DNA from: Coemansia sp. RSA 1804
Lineage: Eukaryota; Kickxellomycota; Kickxellomycetes; Kickxellales; Kickxellaceae
Direction of reading: 5' to 3'
Length of the DNA: 16,360 bases
NCBI GenBank assembly: GCA_027578815.1
Contig: JANBTH010000486.1
Location: forward strand, 1 to 16,360
Within the stretch, counting starts at the first letter, position 1. Each line of letters begins with the position of its first letter. Of this stretch, positions 1 to 8,187 are shown in pieces. Under the pieces are notes generated by a model. It was not told the origin of the DNA. It searched no databases and worked only from the letters and a program-made list of their open reading frames with translations. Position numbers and translations under genes: made by a program.

Positions 1-1445
1 ATCCTGGCAAACCAGCAGACATGTAGAGAAATAAAAGAGTTCTCAACACAAGCTATTTTTAGCAACGAGAAAGCTCTCGTAGTAAAAGTTGCAGAATAGA
101 AACGCAGAATACAATCGTAAGCATCGCTAGTCCTTGTAGCCAAAAGGGGGGTGGTGTGTTATTTTTTCATTTTGTTTTTTAGTAGCCTACGTGGGGAATT
201 TCCCAAACCCCCGACCACTCTGAACACTCTTGCTCTTGCCACACGGGGAAATGCAAGAATTTCCTTTTGGCATTTTCAACATCGGAATTGGAACATCATT
301 TCTTGTTCTGCATTGTGTTCTGGCTTGCAATGAATTGGACACGGTGTGCGGCTAGAGAGAAATGGTTGGTTGGGTGCTGGGTTGGAACATTCGGCTGCTC
401 TCCCCTTACATCCGCCTCGAATGTTGGTGTTCCGCTGATGCAGGTGGGGGGTTTCCTTGTCATTCCATATCCGGGTTTTATTCTCACTAACCCGCTGCAC
501 GTCTAATCCGGACTGTTGCACCCAACCGTGTTTCAATGCAGAAGAGAGGAGAGCAAATTCTGTGTTTTGCGAGATCGGCTGTTTTCTTTAAAAAGCGTTT
601 GTGCCGAGTCTTATTTTTGTTCACCGAATGTCTTTTGAATGAAATCATGGAGTAACCGTAAACCAGCAATGGCGGGGGTTTTTGTTTTCGAAATAATTGT
701 ATTTATTAAAATTAGGCACATTTTATCTATATCTAGTTACGGTCGCTAACCCAGCATTTCTGCAAGTTTCTTGCTTGAATGGTTCTTGGGGGGTTTCTTG
801 TCCAAAGAGCCTTTTTTTATTTCTCTTCCAGCTGGGTTTTGCTTTTACGGCTTGCCTTTTTCTTACACGTGCATCTCTTGTCTCTTTTACCCATAGAGCT
901 AATGTTATATATTTAATATACTGACTTGACTATCTTTGACCGGCTGCTTTGCTGGAGCAGCTTTTTGTCAAAAGAAAAAGCATTCCACTTTTCTGCTTTC
1001 TTTGTAAGCCCCTCTTCTTCCTTTCATATCGGCTTTTCCCAGAGCATGTACAATGGATACGAATAATGGTCAAGAAAAACATCCGATTAGCAGAAAAGAG
1101 CTAGACTTTGTGCGACGTGCTGGCAGCAGTGGTCGTCTTTGCCGATTCCAAGTTTCCCATACACAATCGCATGCCAGTGCTGAAGCCTGGTCAAATCAAC
1201 AAGCTGGCAGAGAAAAAGTAAAAGGATTTTGCTATTTGGCTTGGTGTCTTGAAAGCATGAACGATTCAGCTATGAAAATTCTTCTCTACACTCTTTTACA
1301 TTCTTATTTGAATTTCGGCTAATAGTAAGTAGTAACAATTGTAGCATACAATCGAAAGGAGGCTGTTTGTAGATTATTGACAGGAATGGTTAGCACACAC
1401 CACCAGGCCAGCGCAGGAAAGCCGCCCAGTCAGTAGAACAGAAAA
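1..1445. other. gene-free left flank and ATE1 upstream region
   Basis: I see no coding region I can support here. The reading frames are short, rich in rare-looking codons and match nothing I recognise. The DNA is AT-rich with T-runs (for example around 160-180 and 815-825). It probably combines the 3' end of an unseen upstream gene with the ATE1 promoter and leader. A stretch at 1105-1217 reads like a coding exon in one frame but cannot be connected to anything; it is listed under rejected items. Confidence 0.5.
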
Positions 1446-1565
1446 ATGGCCGAACCTGCTGAGCAGTTAGCGTCCCTTTCCTGCCTTGTTATCTTGCATT
1501 TCTCCCCTCCCTCCCCTAGTGCCCAAAAAGGCGAAAGTAATTGTGCTAGGAAACTGGCCTACTAA
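1446..1565 (+). promoter_or_regulatory. upstream ORF 1 of ATE1 (39 codons)
   Basis: An ATG at 1446 has a strong context (A at -3, G at +4). It opens a 39-codon frame that ends at TAA 1563-1565, before the ATE1 start. It begins MAEPAEQLAS. I tested the GT sites inside it against the downstream AG sites (1519-1520, 1540, 1604) and found no splice that would join it in frame to ATE1. A short regulatory upstream ORF is therefore the simpler reading. It matters only if transcription starts upstream of 1446, which the sequence does not show. Confidence 0.4.
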
Positions 1566-1571
1566 ACAACA

Positions 1572-1646
1572 ATGGGGGCTGCACAAAAGGTTTGCACATA
1601 TAGGGCAAGAAAAGCAACTAAAAAAAAGGCCGAAGCAAAACAGTAA
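1572..1646 (+). promoter_or_regulatory. upstream ORF 2 of ATE1 (24 codons)
   Basis: An ATG at 1572 (ACAATGG context, A at -3 and G at +4) opens a 24-codon frame rich in Lys and Ala. Its TAA (1644-1646) lies one base before the ATE1 ATG at 1648. Such close stop-start spacing would favour reinitiation or leaky scanning onto ATE1. Whether this ATG lies in the mRNA is inferred. Confidence 0.4.
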
Positions 1647-1647
1647 A

Positions 1648-3090
1648 ATGAAGCCAGCGCCATCGGAGCCCGGCGGAGAAAAGTCGGGAGAAAGGAACAG
1701 CACGACTAGTATTGACAGCGGAATTGCGCATGAAGACGACTCCGGGTCAGAGTGCGATAGCAGCGCCCACAGCGACTGCATCAGTGAGGACGGGCCTTTG
1801 GGATTTTTCAGCAAGCGCAAGCCGCAATCCTGCATCCGTATTGAAAGCATATCACCGCGTTCCGAATGCGGATACTGTAGTTCGCTAGTTGGCTCAAAGT
1901 ATCTGAGTGTTAATGCATACCGACTGACATGCAGCGACTACCAGGATCTAATTGATCGCGGATGGCGCCGTTCTGGAACAACGCTGTATCTGACAGACCA
2001 CAAGGACTCGTGCTGCGCGTATTACACCATCCGCACAAATGCTCTGGACGTCACTCTGTCGTCCTCGGATAAGAAGCTCTTGCGCAAATGGCGGAAACAT
2101 GGCCATGCCCTATCCATGCGCCAACACGACCAAGCTGTGAAAGGCCACGATAGTACCATGTCGCCCAATGCAGACGAGCTGGTGGAGCGCGTTGCGGAAG
2201 CTAGCAAAGGCCATGTCAAGGTGTGCCTAGAGCCGCCGGCCTTTTCTGAGGAAAAGTACCGCTTGTTCGACAAGTACCAGCGTGCTGTACACAACGACCT
2301 GAGCTCGACTCGCCATGGCTTTAAGGACTTTTTGTGCATATCGCCACTGATTCCTCAAGCGATATCCGCAGATCGCGATAGTATGAATGGGGAAATCCTG
2401 CCTAACAGCCAGCTGGGATCTTACCACCAGTGCTACTATCTTGACGGGAAACTTGTGGCTGTAGGGGTTATCGACATCCTGCCAAGATGCGTGTCTTCTG
2501 TGTATCTCTTTTACGATCCGGACTATTCGTGGCTGTCGGTTGGGTCGTACAGCTCATTGGTGGAGATTTCGCTTGTCAGACGGCTGCATAACTATGTTGA
2601 CGCCGACATCCAGTACTACTACATGGGTTACTATGTCCCGACATGTCCCAAGATGACTTACAAGGCGCGGTGGCGTCCGTCATGTCTTTTGGATCTGATC
2701 ACAATGAAGTGGATCCCGATCGAGCGCTGTCTCGAGCGCATCCGCGACCACCCCGTCTTTACCACCTTTGATCCTGCAGTCGATGGCCTTGGGTTGGTGC
2801 GTAGCCGCATTGAAGACAAACTCGAATTCTCGCCAGCGCTGTCGCTTCGGGCAATGAGAAGCGTTCCTTGGTGGAGTTCAGATGACGAAGAAAAACTCAG
2901 AAATACCATGGAGGCAGTGAATATATGGGTGCTTACGTCGGCGTCTGGACAGGCAGTGGATATGCGCATGCCTATTCCGATGTCGGTGAATCGGATGGTA
3001 GAGCTTAATCCAAACTTGTCTGACATTGTACATGGAATTGTGGCAGGTCTTGGAGAGGAGCTGGCTAGACGTATGGTAATCCAAATCTAA
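1648..3090 (+). CDS. ATE1: arginyl-tRNA--protein transferase (ATE1)
   Basis: This enzyme transfers arginine from Arg-tRNA to N-terminal Asp or Glu (and oxidised Cys) of proteins, marking them for the Arg/N-degron ubiquitin pathway. The predicted product is 480 residues, close to yeast Ate1. The N-terminal domain has the CGYC pair (C74, C77) and the CC pair (C122, C123), the four cysteines that bind a metal or Fe-S cluster in the family, with RRSG at 107-110 and YTIRTNA between 126 and 132. The C-terminal GNAT-like domain has EEKYRLFDKYQ (201-211), ECYYY-like QCYYLDGKLVAV (261-272), DILP (276-279), DPDYSWLSVG (290-299) and YYYMGYYVPTCPKMTYKA (323-340). About 70 residues before CGYC are acidic, Ser-rich and variable. 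The frame stays open upstream to 1471 but has no ATG before 1648, so 1648 (A at -3) is the start. No intron is needed. Confidence 0.95.
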   Translation: MKPAPSEPGGEKSGERNSTTSIDSGIAHEDDSGSECDSSAHSDCISEDGPLGFFSKRKPQSCIRIESISPRSECGYCSSLVGSKYLSVNAYRLTCSDYQDLIDRGWRRSGTTLYLTDHKDSCCAYYTIRTNALDVTLSSSDKKLLRKWRKHGHALSMRQHDQAVKGHDSTMSPNADELVERVAEASKGHVKVCLEPPAFSEEKYRLFDKYQRAVHNDLSSTRHGFKDFLCISPLIPQAISADRDSMNGEILPNSQLGSYHQCYYLDGKLVAVGVIDILPRCVSSVYLFYDPDYSWLSVGSYSSLVEISLVRRLHNYVDADIQYYYMGYYVPTCPKMTYKARWRPSCLLDLITMKWIPIERCLERIRDHPVFTTFDPAVDGLGLVRSRIEDKLEFSPALSLRAMRSVPWWSSDDEEKLRNTMEAVNIWVLTSASGQAVDMRMPIPMSVNRMVELNPNLSDIVHGIVAGLGEELARRMVIQI

Positions 3091-3325
3091 ACGGCACGGT
3101 TGTATGTTCTATTTCGCTGTGATATTGACAGTGTCCTGTTTTGTCATATCCACGCGTAGTTGTCTGTTTTCTTCTTTTTCTTCTTGAAATATCTGTTGTA
3201 TTTGGTCTTCCATCTGTTGTTTCTATTTGAAATTAATTTTGTACATGGGAACGGCCAGTCACTTGCATCATGTATTTTTTCTCAAGCATTGTTCGGTCAA
3301 TTGAAAAATACGGGCTGAGATGTAA

Positions 3326-3337
3326 AATAAAAATAAA
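3326..3337 (+). terminator. probable ATE1 poly(A) signal
   Basis: Two overlapping AATAAA hexamers (3326-3331 and 3332-3337) lie about 240 bases after the ATE1 stop, in AT-rich DNA. They are the first canonical poly(A) signals downstream on this strand. Use of the site is inferred. Confidence 0.5.
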
Positions 3338-3545
3338 CCAACAGTTGCACAAGTACCAACATGTTTCGGCCTTCGCCGAGGGAGTAAGAGAATAATTATA
3401 TCAATGAACTGTGAACACGTGTGCTTGAAAGTTCGCTTACTGTTGTTTATTTACAGGTTGCACATGTCGCATTGCCTTGCTGGAAACACATATACATATG
3501 TTTATGTGCATGTCCAACTGTAATAACAAAAAACAGGGCCGGTGG

Positions 3546-3604
3546 TGGTGATCCCGCACATGTAGAAGAGAGAAAATAGATGGTGATTCCGCACATGTTG
3601 AAGA
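3546..3604. repeat. imperfect 24-base direct repeat, two copies
   Basis: Copies at 3546-3569 and 3581-3604 differ at 2 of 24 positions and are offset by 35 bases. The shared core is CCGCACATGT. No array continues on either side. It could be a local tandem duplication or a paired protein-binding site; the sequence does not distinguish these. Confidence 0.75.
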
Positions 3605-4200
3605 AACCAGTTGACCAACCCACAAGCAGCGTTGATTCGCCTGCTGCTTTGGTGACAGCACCATAAAAACAGCAGCAACAGCAGCATGCACAGTGGTGGA
3701 GCAAAGGCAAATCAGGGGCAGTGATCAATTTTGGTATGAATTGACAATACATATGGGCTTTTGTTTTTTATTTCTCGATCTATTGTGTCCAATACTACTC
3801 GTGCTCTCTGAACAGCGGGGGATGATCCTTGGTGTGAGCTGCAGACTTTCTTTCAATCGCCACCACTCGTGCGGAGCATTAGACACAAGCGGTGACATAG
3901 ATTGGTTTCTACAACGCCGTGCTCTTGACTCGACAACGCAAAGCACTGCAGAAATCTGCAGCCAGAAATCCACCGAGGCTGCAGATCTGGTTTAAAAAAG
4001 AAAGAGAACGCATTGCACAGAAATTGCTTTATTTTTTATTTTGCATCCTTACTTGATATTTATTTTATTCAGTTCCCGCGGGACGGCAGACAGAAGAAGA
4101 GCGGGATCCCCCTTCTTCCAGGAGCAGAAATCACAGGCGCGGCGGGCTGCATCCTCGCATACTCACAGACAGATAGACAGGAGAGGAAAGCGGAGGAAGC

Positions 4201-5652
4201 ATGGGTGTGAAAAGACTCACGTCGCTGCTTGCGCGGTTTGCGCCGTCGTGCATCAGCGCGCCAAGAGCGGCAGGTATGAGCGGATGGACGCTGGCCGTGG
4301 ATGCCAACATCTTTGTGCAGCGCTTCTTCCGCACGCCGCCGCCGCCGGTCGGCACGCCGGGTGCCACCAGCGCCGACAACGAGAAGCGACATCTGCGGGG
4401 AATGTATGGGTTGGCGACGTATGCGCAAGCCATTGGCGTTGTGCCTGTCTTTGTCTTTGACGGCATAAGCCGAACGGAAAGCAAGGTCAGTGAGCTGGAA
4501 TCCCGGCGCAAGGAGCGCGAGCGGATCTGCGCCGAGTACGACACGGAAAGAGCGCGTGCGCTGCGTATCGCAGTGCTGGAGCGCATTGCCGCGCGTCTAC
4601 TCGACATTCCAACCAGCACGCAAGGCTGGCAGCCGGCGACCCCTGGATATCCCGCGCCGTTTTCAGACGCATGGCCGGAAGCGCAACCAGGGCAAGAGCC
4701 CCTGGGTGGCATGTCCCGGAACCTGCTTGTCAATGGCGATGGCGATGGCGATGGCGACTCTAACGGCGTGCAACTCATGCAGGCGGCCGATCGGTCAGTA
4801 TCAGATGCAGTCGTCTGGCTTGAGACGCAGCTCGGGAGCTATGCAGATGAGCGCTCGCTTGCTCCAAAGAGAACCACGATAAAGGGCCAGCTTGACGAGA
4901 TGGAGCTGCAGGCATGTCGCAATCTGCTGTTCCATCTTGGAGGTTCCCCACAGCCGAACGGTGAGGCCCCGCCTGGCGACGCAGGCCGTGTGCTGACTAC
5001 ACTGCGGATGTCCAGTCGCCAGCGACTGGCCACGCTGGCGTGTCGGAGCGAGTCGCTGACACCACAACATGTCGAAGAGTGCCTGCAGCTGGTTAGAGCC
5101 ATGGGCTTTGCGGCGCATGTGGCCGAGTCGGCCGAGTCGGAGTGCGTGTGCGCACAGTTGACGCGAGCTGGCGTGGCTGACGCCGTGTGCAGCGAGGATC
5201 TGGATGTGATGGCGTTTGGCGGACGGCGGCTCGTGCGCGGCTTCTTCGGGTCCGCGAGCGGCGGGATGCTGCTGATCGACTCCGAGCGCATGCTGGACGC
5301 GCTGGCGCTGACCTATGCGCAGTTTGTCGACCTGTGCATTCTGTGCGGCACCGACTTCTGCTCCACCATCGAAAAGGTCGGTCCGATTACCGCGCTGAAG
5401 CTCATCCGCCAGCACGGCTCAATAGAGGCCATTCTGGCTACCGGCCTCTTCCGCCCTCGCAGCGGCTTCCACTACGAAGTCGCTCGCGCTGTTTTCCACA
5501 GCGGCCCTGGCGCCGACGCCCCCTTTGCCTCCAGGGACCAGGTACGCCCGCACCCGCTCAGGGACGACGCAGTAATCGACCACCTACTGCCGCTTTCCTG
5601 CCGCCCGGCTCAGACCGCCAGCGATCCCTTTTCCTCGGGACTGGTGTTTTGA
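4201..5652 (+). CDS. XPG/FEN1-superfamily structure-specific nuclease-like protein
   Basis: The 483-residue product begins MGVKRLTSLL, as expected for the XPG N-domain. All seven acids used by FEN1 for two-metal catalysis can be placed: D34 (LAVDANIF), D87 (FVFDG), E312 and E314 (AESECVCAQL), D333 and D335 (SEDLDVMAFGG), and D385 (LCGTDFC). The arch basic residues K95, R102 and R103 are also present. The helix-hairpin segment follows (EKVGPITALKLI, 391-402). The N and I domains are separated by about 200 residues (FEN1 has roughly 50), including a GDGDGDGD run at 179-186 encoded by GATGGC repeats. I see no clear PCNA-binding QxxLxxFF box at the C terminus. It is a FEN1-like paralogue rather than FEN1, EXO1 or XPG itself. 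Its substrate (DNA flap or RNA) is unknown. A possible splice donor at 5542 looks unused because the frame continues sensibly. Confidence 0.88.
   Translation: MGVKRLTSLLARFAPSCISAPRAAGMSGWTLAVDANIFVQRFFRTPPPPVGTPGATSADNEKRHLRGMYGLATYAQAIGVVPVFVFDGISRTESKVSELESRRKERERICAEYDTERARALRIAVLERIAARLLDIPTSTQGWQPATPGYPAPFSDAWPEAQPGQEPLGGMSRNLLVNGDGDGDGDSNGVQLMQAADRSVSDAVVWLETQLGSYADERSLAPKRTTIKGQLDEMELQACRNLLFHLGGSPQPNGEAPPGDAGRVLTTLRMSSRQRLATLACRSESLTPQHVEECLQLVRAMGFAAHVAESAESECVCAQLTRAGVADAVCSEDLDVMAFGGRRLVRGFFGSASGGMLLIDSERMLDALALTYAQFVDLCILCGTDFCSTIEKVGPITALKLIRQHGSIEAILATGLFRPRSGFHYEVARAVFHSGPGADAPFASRDQVRPHPLRDDAVIDHLLPLSCRPAQTASDPFSSGLVF
4735..4758 (+). repeat. GATGGC hexamer tandem repeat inside the nuclease-like gene
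   Basis: Four consecutive GATGGC-type units encode alternating Gly and Asp within the inter-domain spacer. As a short in-frame microsatellite it may vary in copy number between strains without breaking the frame. Confidence 0.8.
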
Positions 5653-6446
5653 CGTGGGCTAATAAATCATTTATCTGGAGGTTCTCTGTCTTGTTGGCCG
5701 TGTGTGCAGATGCGTGTGGCTGGCGCTGAGAAGGGCGTTCTGCCACCTACTACATGCTAAAGCAAAGAGCTGAAGCGAGGAGGAGGCTTTGCCGTAGGAC
5801 GCCTCGTAGGCTCGAGTGGAACGGATTCATGGCTTCTGCGTCTCGAGAAGGCCTTGTTCTGTTTGCACTCCATTATTGCATGTCCCATGCTTTGTTTGCT
5901 GCTTCTGTTGTTGTTGTTTCCTTTGTTTATGTTTATGTCTACGTTGTTGGCTTGGTCTTTTGCACTTTTTGCCAGCCTGCGGTTCTCCTTCTCTCAGCCC
6001 GTCTAACGGATACAGCAGGCAGGAGAGCTGACGGTGGTAGCACAACAAGGTGGTTGCCGTTGCTTCGAATCGGTTGTGCTCAGCGAAAAGTTCTTGTAAA
6101 TAGGCACGGCTGGCTGCTTCCCGCTTCCTGGTCTTTTGGCCCTTCAAGCCTGGCCACATCGATCCTTTCTTTTCCCTTTTCTACACTTCCTTCCACACAC
6201 ATTACATTAACCGGACCCGTCTTCTTCTTGCTCCCTATTTTCCTGTCTTGTCCAATCCACATTCCAGAGATTCCTCAGTTCCTGTCGCTTGTCATTCTCC
6301 CTCTTCCTTCTTTCTCTGGTTGTCTGGGTCACTCGCTTTTTTATTTTGATAATATTTCTTTCCAAAATTTGCAACTTTCTTCTTTTTGTTTTCTCATCTC
6401 TTGAATCCAATTCACTCTTTTAGCCCTATTTCAACCGCTTGAAACT
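5653..6446. other. intergenic region and CT-rich septin leader
   Basis: Between the nuclease-like gene and the septin ATG, the + strand becomes strongly pyrimidine-rich from about 6160 to 6420, as is common for fungal promoters and 5' leaders. A 216-codon open frame (5754-6404) spans much of it. That frame is Leu/Ser/Phe/Pro-rich because of the CT bias and has no recognisable domain, so I do not call it a gene. Confidence 0.6.
5661..5666 (+). terminator. poly(A) signal of the nuclease-like gene
   Basis: AATAAA starts 9 bases after the stop codon at 5650-5652, which supports a very short 3' UTR and supports ending the CDS here. Confidence 0.6.
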
Positions 6447-7947
6447 ATGGCCCCCTCAGCACCGTCGATTAATAGCACCATGAGCTCGCGTATAACCACC
6501 CCACGCCCCAGTAGCTACCGCTACAAGTCCGAGAAGCGCGGCATGACCTACAACATCATGCTAGTTGGTAAGTTCATGCCACCTTGCCGAGGCAATTCTC
6601 CCCTTTTTTTCTCCGTACACGGAAGCGGGGGAAGGGGTCCAAATAAACTATGGCCACGCTCTTTTCATGCCATTTCTGTATTTCCGGCTTCCTGGTCTGC
6701 TGCTACTGTTTTTGTTTTGGATTTTTCTGTTGAAAAGGGAGGCCGAGAAGCAGAAAAACCAAAACAAACAACCAGACAAACAAGTCAACAAAAGGGACGC
6801 CGCTGCGTCTAGCATTACATCGTTTCATTGCAATAGTCCTTGCCATTATTGGTGTTGCGTCTGTTGTTGTTGTTCTTTGTTGTTGTTGTTGTTTTCTTGT
6901 GCTCCTTGTTCTGCGAAGCAGTATCTGTGGCTGGGGAATAGCATATGGTCACTATTCTTCTACTAACCACAATGGCTTATGCATTCTACTAAACCACCGT
7001 CTCTTTCATTTTGCTCCATCCCTCCACCACCACTCCTGCCTCTTCCTCTTCCTCCTCCCATTTGATCTGTAGGCCAGTCGGGACTCGGGCGCCGCACATT
7101 CCTCAACACCCTTTGCGAGCGCGAAGTCATTCCTCCCAGCGAGGCACCGAACCCCGATTCCGCCAATGTTGCTGACCCAATGAAGTTTGACACATACGAG
7201 GTCAACCTGGAGGAAGAAGGCACCCGCATCTGCCTCACCGTAATCGATACCCCTGGATTTGGCGATGGCTTGGACAACACCAGCTGCTTCAAGCAGCTGC
7301 AGGACTACATTGAAGCCCAATTCGATGAGGTTCTTGTTGAGGAGAGCCGTATTAAGCGCAACCGCAAGTACCGCGACCACCGCATCCACGTACTTATCTA
7401 CTTTATTGCGCCCACCGGCCACTCGCTGCGCGAGCTGGATATTGAGTCGATCCGGCGTCTGGGCGAGTATGTGAACATTGTTCCCGTCATCGGCCGTGCA
7501 GACAGTCTGACCGTCGACGAGCTTGCCACCTTTAAGCAGAATATCATGCGTGACATCGAATACTACAAACTGCCGGTCTACAACTTTTGCTGGGACGAGA
7601 CAGACGGCGAGGCGCTGAAGGAGAACCGGGACATCATGGACTTTATTCCCTTCTCGGTGGTCACATGCGACGAGGTTCTTGACAACGAGTATGGCTCGGT
7701 GCGCGTCCGTCGCTATCCGTGGGGCACCATTGAGATTGACGACGAGTCGCAGTGCGACTTTGCCCTGCTTCGCTACATCATGCTCAACTCGCACATTGCA
7801 GATATGATCAACTACACCGAGGATGTACTCTACGAGAACTATCGCACCAAGAAGCTTGAGGTTGGCGGCTTCGCCGAAAACGATGAGGAGGCCGCGGAGG
7901 ACGGCGATGATTCCAGCGAGAACGGCGATGAAAAGAAGGCCGCGTAG
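6447..7947 (+). CDS. CDC11: Cdc11-class septin, two exons
   Basis: Septins are GTP-binding proteins that polymerise into filaments at division sites and the cell cortex. Exon 1 is 6447-6567 and exon 2 is 7073-7947; the joined product is 331 residues. The junction falls inside the P-loop glycine (G41), giving GQSGLGRRTFLNTLC. Yeast Cdc11 also has Arg in place of the P-loop Lys and a similar short N terminus ending in KRG-T, so I assign Cdc11. Other motifs are DTPGFGD (99-105), GRAD at the G4 site (181-184, normally AKAD) and the septin-unique ending LYENYRTKKL. The usual C-terminal coiled coil is absent; the protein ends in an acidic tail of about 28 residues. M12 is an alternative start that would match the Cdc11 N terminus more closely. 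Confidence 0.93.
6568..7072 (+). other. septin intron (505 bases)
   Basis: The donor is G|GTAAGT and the acceptor is CTGTAG|GC, phase 1, restoring the P-loop frame exactly. It is more than twice the length of the other intron in this window. A perfect TACTAAC branch-point sequence lies at 6961-6967, and a near match (TACTAAA) at 6987-6993. No AG dinucleotide occurs from 6968 to the acceptor at 7071-7072. The last 60 bases are a polypyrimidine tract. GTT repeats occupy roughly 6860-6892. Confidence 0.92.
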
Positions 7948-8134
7948 ATGCGCCAAGAGAATATGCTAGCAAACAAGCAAACAGGCGGTGCTGGTGACTT
8001 CCTCCATCCATCCTCTCTAGTCGCCTCTTCTGTTCTTTGGAGGATCTCTCTTTTATCTTTGGTCCATTTTTATATCCTTCCTTTATTCCTCTCTCTATCC
8101 TCCTTTTTCTTTAGCCCATACTAAACACTTTTTT

Positions 8135-8153
8135 CAATTCAATTCAATTCAAT
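8135..8153. repeat. CAATT pentamer microsatellite
   Basis: CAATT is repeated 3.8 times without interruption in the non-coding region between the two convergent genes. Confidence 0.85.
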
Positions 8154-8169
8154 ATAATATTTCTTTCTC

Positions 8170-8175
8170 TTTATT
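8170..8175 (-). terminator. poly(A) signal of the 5-alpha-reductase-like gene
   Basis: The minus strand reads AATAAA 13 bases after the TAG stop at 8190-8188. Confidence 0.6.
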
Positions 8176-8187
8176 TGCCTTGCTGAG

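Larger units (their letters stand above)
3091..4200. other. intergenic spacer between ATE1 and the nuclease-like gene
   Basis: This 1.1 kb stretch should hold the ATE1 3' UTR and the promoter and leader of the downstream gene. The open frames in it (for example 3693-3995, which lacks an ATG start) show no recognisable domain. It includes a short hairpin at 3366-3379 (5 bp stem, CTTC loop), the direct repeat at 3546-3604, and a CAG-rich patch at 3669-3686. Confidence 0.6.
7948..8187. other. convergent 3' region of septin and 5-alpha-reductase-like genes
   Basis: About 240 bases separate the two stop codons. The + strand is CT-rich. A CAATT pentamer repeats nearly four times at 8135-8153. On the minus strand AATAAA (forward 8170-8175) lies 13 bases beyond the 5-alpha-reductase stop and is its likely poly(A) signal. 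No AATAAA is seen for the septin on the + strand. Confidence 0.6.

Noticed and set aside
193..204. GGGGAATTTCCC, resembling an NF-kB-type site
   Set aside because: Fungi lack canonical NF-kB factors and a single 12-base match is expected by chance.
1105..1217. Exon-like frame (contains PIHNRMPVLKPGQINKL) between a possible acceptor AG at 1103-1104 and a possible donor GTAAAA at 1218
   Set aside because: The peptide looks more protein-like than its surroundings, but I recognise no family, the splice signals are weak and no partner exon joins in frame. A translated search would settle it.
1053..1322. 89-codon open frame with an ATG start upstream of ATE1
   Set aside because: No recognisable domain and the second half has A/T-driven composition. 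It overlaps the exon-like frame above, and both cannot be right.
5542..5730. Possible 3' intron in the nuclease-like gene (CAG|GTACGC at 5542, candidate acceptor TGTGCAG near 5709)
   Set aside because: The unspliced frame continues to a stop with a plausible short C-terminal segment and is followed at once by AATAAA, so splicing is not needed.
5754..6404. 216-codon frame before the septin gene
   Set aside because: Its Leu/Ser/Phe/Pro bias follows from CT-rich leader DNA; no domain is visible and it fits a promoter/leader better.
7006..7956. 316-codon frame antisense to the septin
   Set aside because: It mirrors septin exon 2 and also runs across the intron boundary; the septin motifs prove the + strand is coding.
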